Source: Coriaria nepalensis (taxonomy: Eukaryota; Streptophyta; Magnoliopsida; Cucurbitales; Coriariaceae). Taken from it: a stretch of 64,000 nucleotides of DNA. Under the pieces are notes generated by a model. That model worked only from the letters and a program-made list of their open reading frames with translations. It was not told the DNA's origin and searched no databases. The position numbers and the translations under genes were made by a program. Of this stretch, positions 1-10,702 are shown one piece after another; the first letter of the stretch is position 1; each line of letters opens with the position of its first letter. The stretch is taken from contig CP114485.1 in the NCBI GenBank assembly GCA_027186245.1, forward strand, positions 9,266,001 to 9,330,000. Direction: 5' to 3'.

Positions 1-985
1 TTACTTGTTCATTGGAAAGACTGAGGAGGAAATGGTGGTCTACTTTCTCAATTTTGCTTTCCCCCTCTAACTTGTCCTTTTGGATTTCTATTATAACCAC
101 TGTTTGATTGGGGCTCTCTTTGATCAGACATGGATTTCCTCTTTTGATCACACTTTTCTCGACTCTCTATTGATTGGTTCTCTATAACCTGAGCACAATC
201 CGAAGCTGCAGAGAATGTGGTAAATTTTGAGCAACTAGTGCTCTGAATAGTGGTTCAACCAACCCTCTAACAAACCTCTTTACCCTTGTTGCCTCGTTGG
301 GAACTAAGTGAGGTGCAAAGTAACTAAGCTCAATAAATTTCTTGGCATACTTTAACACTCTCATGCTCCCAATTTGCTTTAAGCTTTCATACTCATAAGC
401 TTTATCTTCTTAGACACTTTCAGGAAGAAAATGCTCAAGAAAAGTAGTGAAATTTTTTTTCCAAACCCATATATTCGAGTCATGCATTCAAAACTAGTGA
501 CGAGCAGGTCCTGTGAGTTGGTATGCTGCCAATTCAACCATTTTCTGCTCAGAACAGCCCATAGCTTGACATCTCTTTTCTATTTCTTCCTGAAATATTT
601 GCGGACCATCCATGCCTTCAGAATCTGAAAAAGTAGGAGGTTTTAATTTTACAAATTCTGAGAGCTATGTACTTTAACTCACAGCAGCTGAGGATGGTTC
701 ACGTGGGCCTAGAGTGGAAATTTATCAAGCAGTCATTAGTCCAGACATTACCTCAATTGCTCTGCTAACTCCTTGAGTTAAATCCATCATTGTCTTATTC
801 ATCCCATGGAATGTAGATAAAATTTTAGCCAAGTCAATTTGAGGTGCGGTAGAAGCTCCCTCGTGAGGTCTATCACCTATATTAGATTCATCTAACTTTC
901 TCACTCTAGACCTCCCACGTGTAGTTGCACGATGGTGTGAGGAGGATCCCTCATCATTGCTTTATTCCGGAGTTATAGAGGCCAT
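1..985 (-). pseudogene. Ty3/gypsy gag remnant, runs off left edge
   Basis: Minus-strand reading gives a typical gypsy capsid protein in pieces. A start codon at 985 is followed after seven codons by a stop. The reading then continues with a basic, Ser/Arg-rich N-terminal part. The best-kept block (364-182) reads YAKKFIELSYFAPHLVPNE followed by a FVRGL motif, which is the retrotransposon gag core. Beyond it lies a polar Gln/Ser/Asn-rich stretch as found before gag zinc knuckles. Internal stops and frameshifts mean it is dead. Pol would lie left of the window. The adjacent LTR (1222-3145) sits on its 5' side, so orientation and order agree. Confidence 0.72.
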
Positions 986-1872
986 GGGTTGCCTTCTTGG
1001 TGGCTTGAGGTCTATGCACTATAAGGAATTTAACATGCATAGTATGTCAAACAATTAGCCTCTCTCAAGGCTCATAACAATTGCAACATCTACTTAAGGT
1101 AAAAAATTGACCTTAGGAAATTCTATAGGCAGATTCCTATGTTCCACTATATAGTCTATTGACACTTAGGGCTCTTAACACTAAATCAGCTTTATCTCTA
1201 AAACGACTTTGATACTAACTTTGTCACGACCATATTTACCAGATCCGTGATCGGCATGAGAACTACATAACCGAATATACCTAGAAACCCATATGTGAGG
1301 AATCTACAATTACTTATCTTACTTTCATATGTTGGAACATGTGGAATATATCTAGACTCATAGATTTTTTTCTTTCATCATAAACTAGTGCTTACAGTCC
1401 AAACAATCCATATAAACCAAATATGTACAACTTATATATGTACAATATTTGTCATCTATTGTGTTATTATATTTTCTATCCAAATATACAGTAGAGCGAC
1501 TAACACTACACCAAAATGCAATTCACCAGACAGAAAAATTACCAAAGTCCTACTGAGCAATCGACAAACAGTTCCTTGAAGACTCTAAAATCCTTCTATG
1601 ATCTAAAAAGGTTTTCAATAAAATGAGAGGTGAGCATAAAACTCAGTGAGTAATAACTATAGCATGTCATGGGTTAAAACATGCAAATATAGGATTTGTC
1701 AAACAATTTCAAAATGGCAATTTCATAAAGCAGCATATAATTGCATTCAAGTTTTGAAGTCATTGAGACAGGTCATTCAATTCAAACCTTTAGCATATAC
1801 TTGAACATACTTATATAAGTTTTAAAACGAAAACATCATGAAAATCCATGAATCTATATCATTTATAATCAG

Positions 1873-1898
1873 TATATATATATATATATATATATATC
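1873..1898. repeat. (TA)n microsatellite
   Basis: About 13 TA dinucleotides inside the gypsy LTR. Confidence 0.9.
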
Positions 1899-2299
1899 AT
1901 TCACACACATTGAGTGTAGGAGTTAAGAGGTGGCCCTCTTGGGACACAAGAAGTGACCCCGTGGTATTTTGCTCCTATTAACATGTGCACACATATTGGT
2001 TATAATTCATGATATGTGTACACACATATTGAAGGTGATCAATACAATATAATGGTGCTATCACACTCTTGTATACCCCATTCTTGTGCTATCCAACTAT
2101 CACATTCTTGTATAATTCATGATGCATTCGTTCTATTTTTATGCCAATACAATGAATTTTCTTTCTCATTTGGGTTCACATTCTTCTTCCATTCATTATC
2201 AAAGCACATGATTACAAAATATCTTTTCATTTCTGTAGAAGGAAAAAATAAATAAAAGGAAATCAATATTCTTGATTACAAAGATAAAAATCTCTATCA

Positions 2300-2520
2300 A
2301 TTTTTCCCGATTACTTGATAGCTTCTCTTTAAAGAGCCATCAAACAATCAAGTTTATAGAACAAAGATTTCTAAGTATCTATCTATTTTACCCGATTGCT
2401 CAATGGCTCCTATTCAAAGAGTCATTGAGTAATCATGTTTAGAGGATATAGACTTAATTTTGTCCACTTTGTTCAATTGCTCGATGACTCCTCTTTAAAG
2501 AACCATCAAGCAATAGAGCA
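2300..2520. repeat. three tandem ~83-bp units, each an imperfect hairpin
   Basis: Blocks beginning near 2307, 2391 and 2471 each contain a left arm like GATTGCTTGATGGCTC, a short centre rich in TTTAAA, and a right arm like GAGCCATCAAGCAATC. Spacing is about 80-84 bp. The units lie inside the gypsy LTR. The dyads pair imperfectly but the pairing is kept in all three copies. Confidence 0.7.
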
Positions 2521-3145
2521 TCACAAACAACATATGTTTATTTAGATTTCCAAACTTTCCAATTTTCATATTTTCCAGTTAAAGAATGATTCGAAAGCGT
2601 AATACAAAAAAAAAAAAAAAGATAAAATGAACCCACAATGTTTTGATTATCTATCAAACATTGAAAGAAAAATTAAATACAAAATCTTGAAACTTACCCA
2701 AAGGATTTATCTATCTCTAAACTCTTGATCTTCGATTACAAAAGTTGCAAACGAATCTAATCGACAAAATGTAAGGCAAAATAGATTATAAATTATCAAA
2801 AAAATGAAAAAGGGGGAGTGAGAGGGGAAGGAAGAATGGAAAGGGGCACAATACAAGAAAAGAAATGGATTCTCCTGCCGGCGAGAAAGGAAAAAAAAGA
2901 GGGAGATAGGGAAGTCGGGTTGCCCATACATGCAAAAGGTAGGACTTGACTTGTTTAGAAGGATTCAAAATTATGACTTGAAAGTTCATCATGCCGGCAG
3001 CGGCTCATCAAACCTTTCTGTTTCGGTTATAGCATAAATGGTTTAGGATGAAAATTACGATTTGCTCCCAAGCTCCTAAAGTCGCACATTTAGGGTATGA
3101 AGTGCAGATTACTGTTAGGGTAGTAGGGATAATTATCATGTCACA

Positions 3146-4086
3146 CTTTCTTTTGTTTCAAAATTTTATTTTGTATCGAGGGTAGTTTAATACTTTCGTA
3201 TTTTTATTTATTTTTATAAATAAGTAAGATAAAAAAGGAAGGTTAGCGTGTGAATGAAATAAAAAAGTTGGGTTGAATTTTAAAAAATTCCTTAAAGGCC
3301 AAATAGCTAATGGACCCCAAAACCAATGATGATTTTTGAGCTAATATTTATTCTGTTACATTTTTTGTTCTTCCTTTCATCTTACTAATGACTGATTCGG
3401 TCCCTATACTTTTAACCAAATCTCAATCTAGTCTATATTTTTATTTCCATCTTCATTCTGTCCCACAAGTTTTACAACTACTTTGGCTTGGTAACAATTC
3501 TGCTAACCACCATATTTGTGAATTTCTTTCAAATCTTTTTATCCTATTTCGTGTTTTTCTTCTTGGAATCTAAATCTAAACTTTTTTTTTTTTGTTTTTT
3601 GTTTCTAGTTTCCTTAGAATGGACAACACTCGACAGCAATAAGGAGGAGCTCTAACATATGTCTCATCTGCCGACTTGCAATTTGCAAGAAATATCTCGT
3701 ATCTAGAATTTATCTTATTTTGCTTTAATACAGGTATAAACACAATAAAATTTTGATAAATTAATATAATTATAATTTAAAAAATTGATTAATTTAACGA
3801 ATATTAAACTATTGAAAAAAACTAAATACACTATTCTCAAACTGAGACAAAAAAAAAAATTATTACTTAATCAAGGTTATTATTAATTTATGGAGGTTAT
3901 GCTGGAGCTATATTTAGAGTAAAGAATGAAACAGAACGACTGACCAAATATCCAAAACATCTCTTACTCTTTCGAAGTTGCGAAATTAATATGAATAAAT
4001 ATTCCAATCCATCATCTACCCTTAAATGAAGGAACTGACACCACTAAATGGTGCTTATACTGATGAAATTTTATGCACTGTGAGAG
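3146..4086. other. spacer between gypsy LTR and 3' end of the thiouridylase gene
   Basis: AT-rich, with poly-T/poly-A tracts and no recognisable coding region. It probably includes the 3' UTR and polyadenylation region of the minus-strand gene ending at 4087. Confidence 0.5.
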
Positions 4087-7000
4087 CTAGAATAATATCT
4101 GAGAGAATTTCCGTTGAAGCCCCCATATCCAATTGGTAAGAACTTTGGAGCTTGTTTCGGACCTTTCGGTCTGAGATACTTCTCTTTCCTGAACGACTGC
4201 AATTCGAGATTCCTTATCATCTTTATGTTCAGGTTTTTCTACAGTAGCCTCTGGTTTCACTTTTATCTTGACGGGTCTACCAAGCTTTGATTTATCCGCC
4301 ATTCTTGCAATTTCAAGAGCCTTTTCACATACTGGGAAACCTTGATTATCACATGATTCCATAATCACCCCGGAGCCAATACAGGTTCTTCCATGGTAAA
4401 AGGCTGCAAACTGCCCTGCAGCTAGGCCTTGATCGTCTTCATACAAGTGGACAACTGCAACTTCTTCCCTGACATTCTCATCAAGTTTTATGGTCATTTT
4501 GCAACTATAAAAGCCAGGGCCGTGTCTGACCTGAAATTTTTACAGAGTATCTCAAGCTTTGAGTAACAAGTACGAACCCAAATTTCAGTTTCGACCCCAT
4601 AGAATCAAACTATGATTTCAGTTTAGTCTCAAATGATTTAACTAAAATAACACTATCACGACTCAGAAAATCCCTAGATTCCAGTTTACCAAAATATTGG
4701 TTTGAAACTGCTCACCTAAATGCAATCTTACTATTTCATTCTCAAGAATAATAATAATATAACATTAAAACAAAATAAGATAAGACACTGAAGCTCAAAC
4801 TTTTACCTTGCATTGAAGCCCATCAAACTGGTTTGGAGGTGAGCCACTTAGCCATTTCAAGGAACTCACACTGAATATGCGCCTCCTTTTGTCGAGCGAG
4901 AAGTAATTTCTAGACACAAACACGACATTGTTTTTCACATCTTTCTCCACAACATACCTGCAAATAATGGGCATTATGACAACTGATATATCAATACAAA
5001 TCAGTTCAAGAGTACCTAGATTGTTCAACCCCAAATTTAAGGAAGAGCTAAGAACCATGGACTGTTCAAATTATGGAAAAACTGCTAAGGAAAAGAACCG
5101 GGGGGGGGGGGGGGGGGTGGTAATAATAATAAAGCAAGGTGAATGAGCACACCAAGGTCCTCCAGGAAGTCTTAAGCCTTGGCGTTGACCAATTGTGTAG
5201 AACCAAAACCCCCTATGTTTTCCAAGGAAATCTCCGGACTCGGCTTCCAATATGACCCCCTCCTTTTCTCCAATATGTCTTGCTACAAATTCACTAAATT
5301 TTATCTACAACAGAAGAAAATGGTTGTTGGCTGATAGCTTTTCTGAAAAGGGTCTCTATTTGAGACCAAAGAACCAATATTAAAAAAAAAAAAAGTGAGA
5401 GAGAGAGAGAGAGAGGAGGAAATGTAACGACAAAGGTCTACAGTTACGAGCCAATTTGAATTTTCTTTCTTACAATGAAGAGATCATTAAAAAATGAAAG
5501 ATAGTTGATCCCAATTCAAGAAAATTCTCCAAAACACATAAAAGTACCTTTCCAAGGAAGCATATTCCTTGGGAATCCTTCCTAACTTTGTTAGGCAAAC
5601 TGAATTCAGCTGCAAGCTTGCGAACCTCATCCTGCAGGCAAGAAAGTCTAAGAAATATTAATAAAAAAAAGGGATTCTATTTCACTAGATCACACGAAAA
5701 GGCCAGTATACTTGTTAAGACTTTCCAAGAACTGTAGACATAGGCAGAGGCTCCAGCTGATTATGCTCTAATAATAAATAATAAATACATCAAAAAAATG
5801 AGAGGGAAAATTAACCAGAAACACGGATCAACATCTTTACATTGCAGTATAGTGAGTCCACAAACCTTTGGGATACCACCAAGGGGAAAAATAAGTCGTT
5901 TGAGCTGGTTCTGCGAGAGATGGGAGAGAAAGTATGTTTGATCCTTTACCTAAAAGGAAAAAAATGAAGGTGTCAGCAACAAGCAATATGCGACACCATA
6001 TTAGTTGCTACACCTATGTTAGATATTATGGATAACATAACTACTCCAGTCTACTAGGAAACATGTAGGTTATCATATTTTCAAGGCTTACTTAAAAAAA
6101 AGTTGGAAAACAGAAAATTCAATCAACTGATGAACAAAGAACAAAACTGGAAGGAAGCTAGAAATCAATTACAATTGGGAAAGCACTACTTGCTTCTGTT
6201 CTGTTTCACTTATGAAACCCCAAATTAAAATCTGTAATGAAGAAAACAGAATGCATTTGGGTCTTGTTAGCTGACAATTAGCTTAATTCTAGTTTCCTTA
6301 TTTCTAGTTTCCTTAATTTTAGTTTCCTAGTTGTATATATATATGTGCTTCTCTTTTCAATATTGTATAAGAAAGAATTCGCTTTTCATCTCTAATAACA
6401 TGGTATCAGAGGTCTCAAGTTCAAATCACGTTACCTCCCAAATTATTAATTTCACGTGCAAGGTCTTTGGCTTTCAATTCATATATTAGGAGTTTGCACG
6501 TGAGAGAGAGTGTAAGCGCTAGATAAATATAATATGAATTGTTGTGTCATGTCCTAGCAGCTCGAGCTTTTGGGATAAATGGTAATTCAACATGGTATCA
6601 TTCGAAATTCGAAATACAGAGCATCAGGGTTTCATTCAGAGCATTAATTTTCATCTCTAATATTGTATTAGGGTTTCGAAACTCGAGTTTTGTTACAAAA
6701 TTAGGATTTTGTTTTGGGACTTTTGCATAAACACAACCTAGGGTTTAGTATATTTAGGGCTCCGTTTCGGCAACCCTAATTGGAGTCATCTTTTGTTCTC
6801 ACCGCCTGCTTAGAATGAAATCCTAGCCGCCGATCTACTATTCCCTGGAGTTTGGTGGCCGGAACCCACGCACGTGAGCCCCACAAGCCTCCCGAAGGTT
6901 CTACGACGTTTTCCACGTGTTGGCGCCTGCGTCATCTTCCAAGGGCCGCTTCTCTTCCGGTTTTCCTCCTCTGCATCCCTAGTTGTTCTGTGCTCCGCGT

Positions 7001-9157
7001 TATGGCTGAAAATAAGTCTTCGATTGTGACGGATGTCCCCTAGTTGTTCTCCAGTCTTCACAAAAGCTTTAAATGGGATTCGGGTTGATTATCTTTGTAA
7101 CAAGTTGGGCATGATTAATATCTATGCTCCAACTTGAGGGGGAGTATTAGTTGTCAATTAGCTTAATTCTAGTTTCTTTATTTCTAGTTTTCTTAATTCT
7201 AGTTTCCTAGTTGTATATATATATGTGCTTCTCTTTTCAATATTGTATAAGAAAGAATTCTCTTTTCATCTCTAATAACAGGTCTTTCATCGCATATAAT
7301 AATATTGTTGTTTAAATCAAGTGTTATTTTGTGATTACAAACTTGAATTTTTAAGGAATCTTAAAATTAATAAAATTGACATTAAATTAGAGGCATGCAA
7401 CCTAATAAATATAAAATTTTATATCATCTGGATAGAAATACCATTGACAAGAAAACATTGTTGACCAAACAATATATGGATACACTAAGAACAAAAACAG
7501 AGTTGTAAAGTACAATACAATATAGTAATTTCTATAACACATACGTACAGAGTCTTGAGACAGCTCTAGAACAGAAGGCTGGTCTCCAGAAGGGTGAACA
7601 ACTTTTGCATAATGTCCAGAGGCAACATAGTGAAAATCCATACTGCTAATGGCGTCCATGAATGCACCTGACGAAAAAACATGAGCCAATGAAGAAAAGC
7701 AAATTGAAATATAAACCAACAGACAACCATAACGGATTATGTTTTATTCAAGTTCATGGGACCCCATACCAAACTTGATTCTTGTATTGCAGAGAATATC
7801 TGGGTTAGGAGTACGGCCACAGCGATACTCTTCAATAATGTAAGACACCTGGAAAAGGAAACAGGAAATAAAGTCAATGCCTTCGATCTTTTTCAAGCAG
7901 GCATGAAGTTGACCAAAAAAAGCATATAATAAAATGGATTTTCATGCACATAAATTTTATGAAGAAGTTGTAAGAAGCATCGAAAACTCCTAATGGAGTA
8001 TATGGTGAGATTGTGAGATTAGAAGATCCAAAGCTCATAACAGTACTCACCACATTCTTCCAATATTCATCCGTCAAATGCACGACTTCCAAAGGAATAT
8101 CAACCTGAACGTGAAGGTGGTTTATGTTCAATATTAAGTTTTCTCTTCAGCAAATATTATCCCCTATGAAACTAAGGATTTCTTCTGTCACGCCGAAATG
8201 CAGAAGCCTTTTAGTGAAGTCAAATCCACTAGGTATGAGCCACTTATGTTATATGTTGCCAAGTGGTAGAAAAATATATTGTTGAAACTATCATCAAGCT
8301 TCTTCTTCATTTCGACAACTGTGCTGTCTAAAGAAGTTTCAGTACCTTAAGAATGTCTTTGACTCCACTTTAAAGCTTCAATGCTCCAATAAAACTTTAG
8401 CAATCAAGAGGAATTCAAAAATAGAGAAGAAAAGTTACCTGACCTGCTCACAGACAGCTTTTGCAAACCTTAAATCTTCATCCCACGGGCATTCGGACCA
8501 AAAGTTCTCAAAGTCTTCCTACACAAAATAAACCCATCAAACTAGTATAACACAGAAAATCATGACCCCCCCCCCCCCCCCCCGGCTCTCTCCTCTCTCT
8601 CTTACTTAAAATGTTGCTTAATTGTCATCAATCATTTTCTCCACTCTCAATGTTTTTATGCTCACAGCCTCACACCCATCCATATCCAAACACAATGTAA
8701 GCAAGAAATAAAATATTCACATCACAATTAATTTTAACAAATAATCACTGCTCCATTTTTCTTTCTTTCGAATTTTTATTTTCTGGGGAGAAAAAAGAGC
8801 AACAAGGCATACTTGGAACCATATTTTAAGGTAGAATGCAGTGCAGGAGTGACCAGCAGCATGGAGGAGGCGGAGAGCGACACTGCTATCGACACCGCCA
8901 CTAAGAAGTACCGCTACATTGAGTCGCTTATGAGGCAAAGAGCATGAGAGGTAGGGCTCCAGTTCATCATTAAAGGCATCATTATTTGAAGAGTCCAAGA
9001 TCAGGGATGCATTGGAAGAGACAGAGAGGGGACTGCGGAAGATCCTTGGCTTGGGTGATTGAAGGATGGGCTTAAGAAATTTAGGTTGGAGAGGAATGGA
9101 TGTAAAGAAGGAGGGATTTACAACACACAACATCGGCTTCAGTCTCAGTCTCTGCAT
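4087..9157 (-). CDS. tRNA-specific 2-thiouridylase, MnmA/TRMU family (10 exons)
   Basis: Enzyme that adenylates and thiolates U34 of tRNAs for Lys, Glu and Gln, probably in an organelle. Exons on the minus strand: 9157-8813, 8518-8444, 8104-8051, 7848-7770, 7667-7549, 5949-5866, 5631-5548, 5304-5153, 4957-4807, 4530-4087. All junctions are GT-AG and in phase; the join is 1,587 nt, 528 residues. The ATP-binding PP-loop SGGVDSS is at residues 86-92. The catalytic cysteine pair is C178 ([12 protein letters not shown]) and C276 (DSQGICFLG), spaced as in bacterial MnmA. The 75-residue N-terminus before the core is rich in basic, Ser and Pro residues, fitting an organellar transit peptide. The start is the first in-frame ATG (9157). 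About 87 charged residues follow the usual end of the family ([13 protein letters not shown]). Intron 5 holds a retroelement. Confidence 0.93.
5100..5117. repeat. G18 homopolymer in intron 8
   Basis: Eighteen consecutive G residues just downstream (in gene sense) of exon 8 of the thiouridylase gene. Confidence 0.9.
5397..5415. repeat. short (GA)n microsatellite in intron 7
   Basis: Run of GA dinucleotides between exons 7 and 8 of the thiouridylase gene. Confidence 0.8.
6265..6400 (+). repeat. 5' LTR of the small intronic element
   Basis: Starts TGTTAG, ends TAACA; flanked on its left by GGTCT and on its right by the primer-binding site. Confidence 0.92.
7145..7280 (+). repeat. 3' LTR of the small intronic element
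   Basis: Same length as the 5' LTR; begins TATTAG (TG mutated to TA), ends TAACA and is followed by the GGTCT duplication. Confidence 0.92.
8566..8583. repeat. C18 homopolymer in intron 1
   Basis: Eighteen consecutive C residues, followed by a CT-rich stretch, between exons 1 and 2 of the thiouridylase gene. Confidence 0.9.
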
Positions 9158-10000
9158 AATCTGAGAAACTCTAACAACAGACAAACATTACATTTGAAAA
9201 TAATCCTAAATCTTAGTTATGCATAATAACTTCTAAACATAATAGAAAAAAGCCTAGACCTAAGAAGGGCTGGTATTTTGCATTGTGCCTACAATAATAT
9301 TAGATAGGGAATCTTTCTCTGAGGTTTCCATTAGAAATTCCACTTATCCAAAGAATTTTCATTGTTTGAAAGCCACTACAATTATTATTTTTGAAATATT
9401 ATTTTTAATTTTGCAAGTGCCTACAATAACTTTTAGCCTTTTATCTTATGCAATTTATTAGCTGAAATTGAATCATTTCCTTTCTTTATCTACACTAGAG
9501 ATATGGCTTTAAGTTAAGCTAAGACTGTTTAGACACGTTCTTTTCATCGTATATCTGCAACAGAGCTTATGATACTGTTAAAACTGTTTACATTCCAGAA
9601 CTTTTCTAAGAATACAAGAACACGGAAATGCAATTAGGAATCTATAATCTTCTTCATCGTATTTAGAAAAATTAAGAGGTGAGAATTTACAAAACCCTTT
9701 TCAAATCTTATCTGAAAGGATATAGGAATTCCCCGGAAAATAAAAAATCGATACATTTAATTTCCAGGATGGAGAAGATAGTACCTTGAATTTTTCATAC
9801 AAATAATTGTAAGGAACTAAAAGAGAGGACCAGTGCGAGAGAGAGAGAGTCGCCGGAATCAGCTTATCTCGTCGGAGCTTCAGTTCGCGCCGGAACTGCA
9901 GGAGATTGGAGGAGACAAGAAAGATAGAGCAGACAGTGGTTACGGGCCGAATGGATCGAGCCAATTTAATGGACTTTTCGATTTGGAACGTTTGGGCCTA
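9158..10000. promoter_or_regulatory. shared divergent promoter region, thiouridylase / NOG1
   Basis: The two host genes point away from each other, with 1,545 bp between their ATGs and no other gene visible. Near the NOG1 transcript the sequence has TGGGCC at 9993-9998 (site II type) and GGGCC/GGCCC cores near 9943 and 10021. A short upstream ORF (MFVCC) precedes the thiouridylase ATG on the minus strand. The exact transcription starts cannot be read from sequence. Confidence 0.55.
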
Positions 10001-10195
10001 GAGGGGATGGACCTTTCTCTCGGCCCGTGGAGTTGCTGCCAGCCTGTCACGAAGGATGGCGGTCTAATTGTAATACGCGAGGTCGTAGAGATTGTATCGG
10101 TTTTGTTCTTGCACATCAGAAAAATTAGGGGTTTAGAGAAGAACCCTAGCATACACTTCCACCTATTCTTCATACAAGCCGTCTACGCTCGAAAG
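10001..10195 (+). promoter_or_regulatory. NOG1 5' UTR exon with telo-box-like motif (approximate)
   Basis: GC-richer leader ahead of a good splice donor at 10196. AACCCTA (10142-10148) and the nearby TTAGGGGTTTAG match the telo-box motif common in plant ribosome-biogenesis genes. The 5' limit is a guess. Confidence 0.45.
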
Positions 10196-10681
10196 GTATA
10201 GCTCTCTCTCTCTCGATTTGATTTCTGCAGCTACTGTGCGCAATCTAACGCTTACACTTCTCTTCTAGTTTTCTTAGATTAATAATCTGTGTCAGTGAGT
10301 TCTTCGGAATCATTTGGAAAGTTATACGTAATTTGAGTCGGGTTTTGAATTTGTGGGAATCTAGGGTTGCTAAATGATGTGAAAGTCGGATTCGAATCCA
10401 ATTCCGTATAAATTTACAGAACTTCGAGTTAGATCTCTTTTCCCCACTTGTTTGTAGTTCCTTCATTGTCTTATTTGTTCTGACTGAGTTATTGTTGTTC
10501 ACTTTTGCTTTCCCTTGTACAAGTCGGTGAGTAGAAAACTAATCATAGTTGGAAGTTAGATTCATGACATGCGTTTCTCATAAAAACTTACACTAGCTGA
10601 AAGAATGGAGAATGATTTTCAGGGTTTGTTTGAAATCAATTTATCTGTACCGTTAACACTGAACTTCAAATTTCCTGACAG
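10196..10681 (+). other. intron in the NOG1 5' UTR
   Basis: Donor GAAAG|GTATAG at 10195/10196 and acceptor CTGACAG at 10681, preceded by a T-rich tract and ending 21 bp before the ATG. Confidence 0.6.
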
Positions 10682-10702
10682 GGCGAATCTCATAGTTAGA
10701 AA

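Larger units (their letters stand above)
1222..3145 (-). mobile_element. 5' LTR of the minus-strand gypsy element (about 1.9 kb)
   Basis: On the plus strand the block starts TGTCACGACC and ends CATGTCACA, so both ends have the TG...CA form of an LTR with short inverted ends. Just inside it (towards gag, near 1205-1220) the minus strand reads TTAGTATCAAAG, a decayed primer-binding site for initiator tRNA-Met. Gag follows in the same orientation. The partner LTR would be outside the window, so target duplications cannot be checked. The 1,924-bp length is inferred from the terminal motifs only. Confidence 0.55.
6265..7280 (+). mobile_element. non-autonomous copia-derived LTR element (TRIM/SMART-like)
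   Basis: Two LTRs of 136 bp (6265-6400 and 7145-7280) differ at about seven sites, roughly 95% identity. The 5' LTR is followed directly by TGGTATCAGAGG (6401-6412), a primer-binding site for initiator tRNA-Met. The 3' LTR is preceded by the purine tract TTGAGGGGGAG (about 7134-7144). The 5-bp target duplication GGTCT is at 6260-6264 and 7281-7285. The interior (~740 bp) keeps a gag-like start (MAENKSS at about 7002) and a C-terminal scrap like the end of copia pol ([12 protein letters not shown] then stop, about 7098-7136). It is therefore a copia element with most of gag-pol deleted. It sits within intron 5 of the thiouridylase gene, antisense to it. Confidence 0.93.

Noticed and set aside
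2707..2992. Two overlapping minus-strand ORFs inside the gypsy LTR
   Set aside because: Phe/Leu-rich, no domain, overlapping frames in purine-rich LTR DNA.
9158..9184. Nine extra residues on the thiouridylase from 9184
   Set aside because: That start is TTG. The first in-frame ATG is at 9157.
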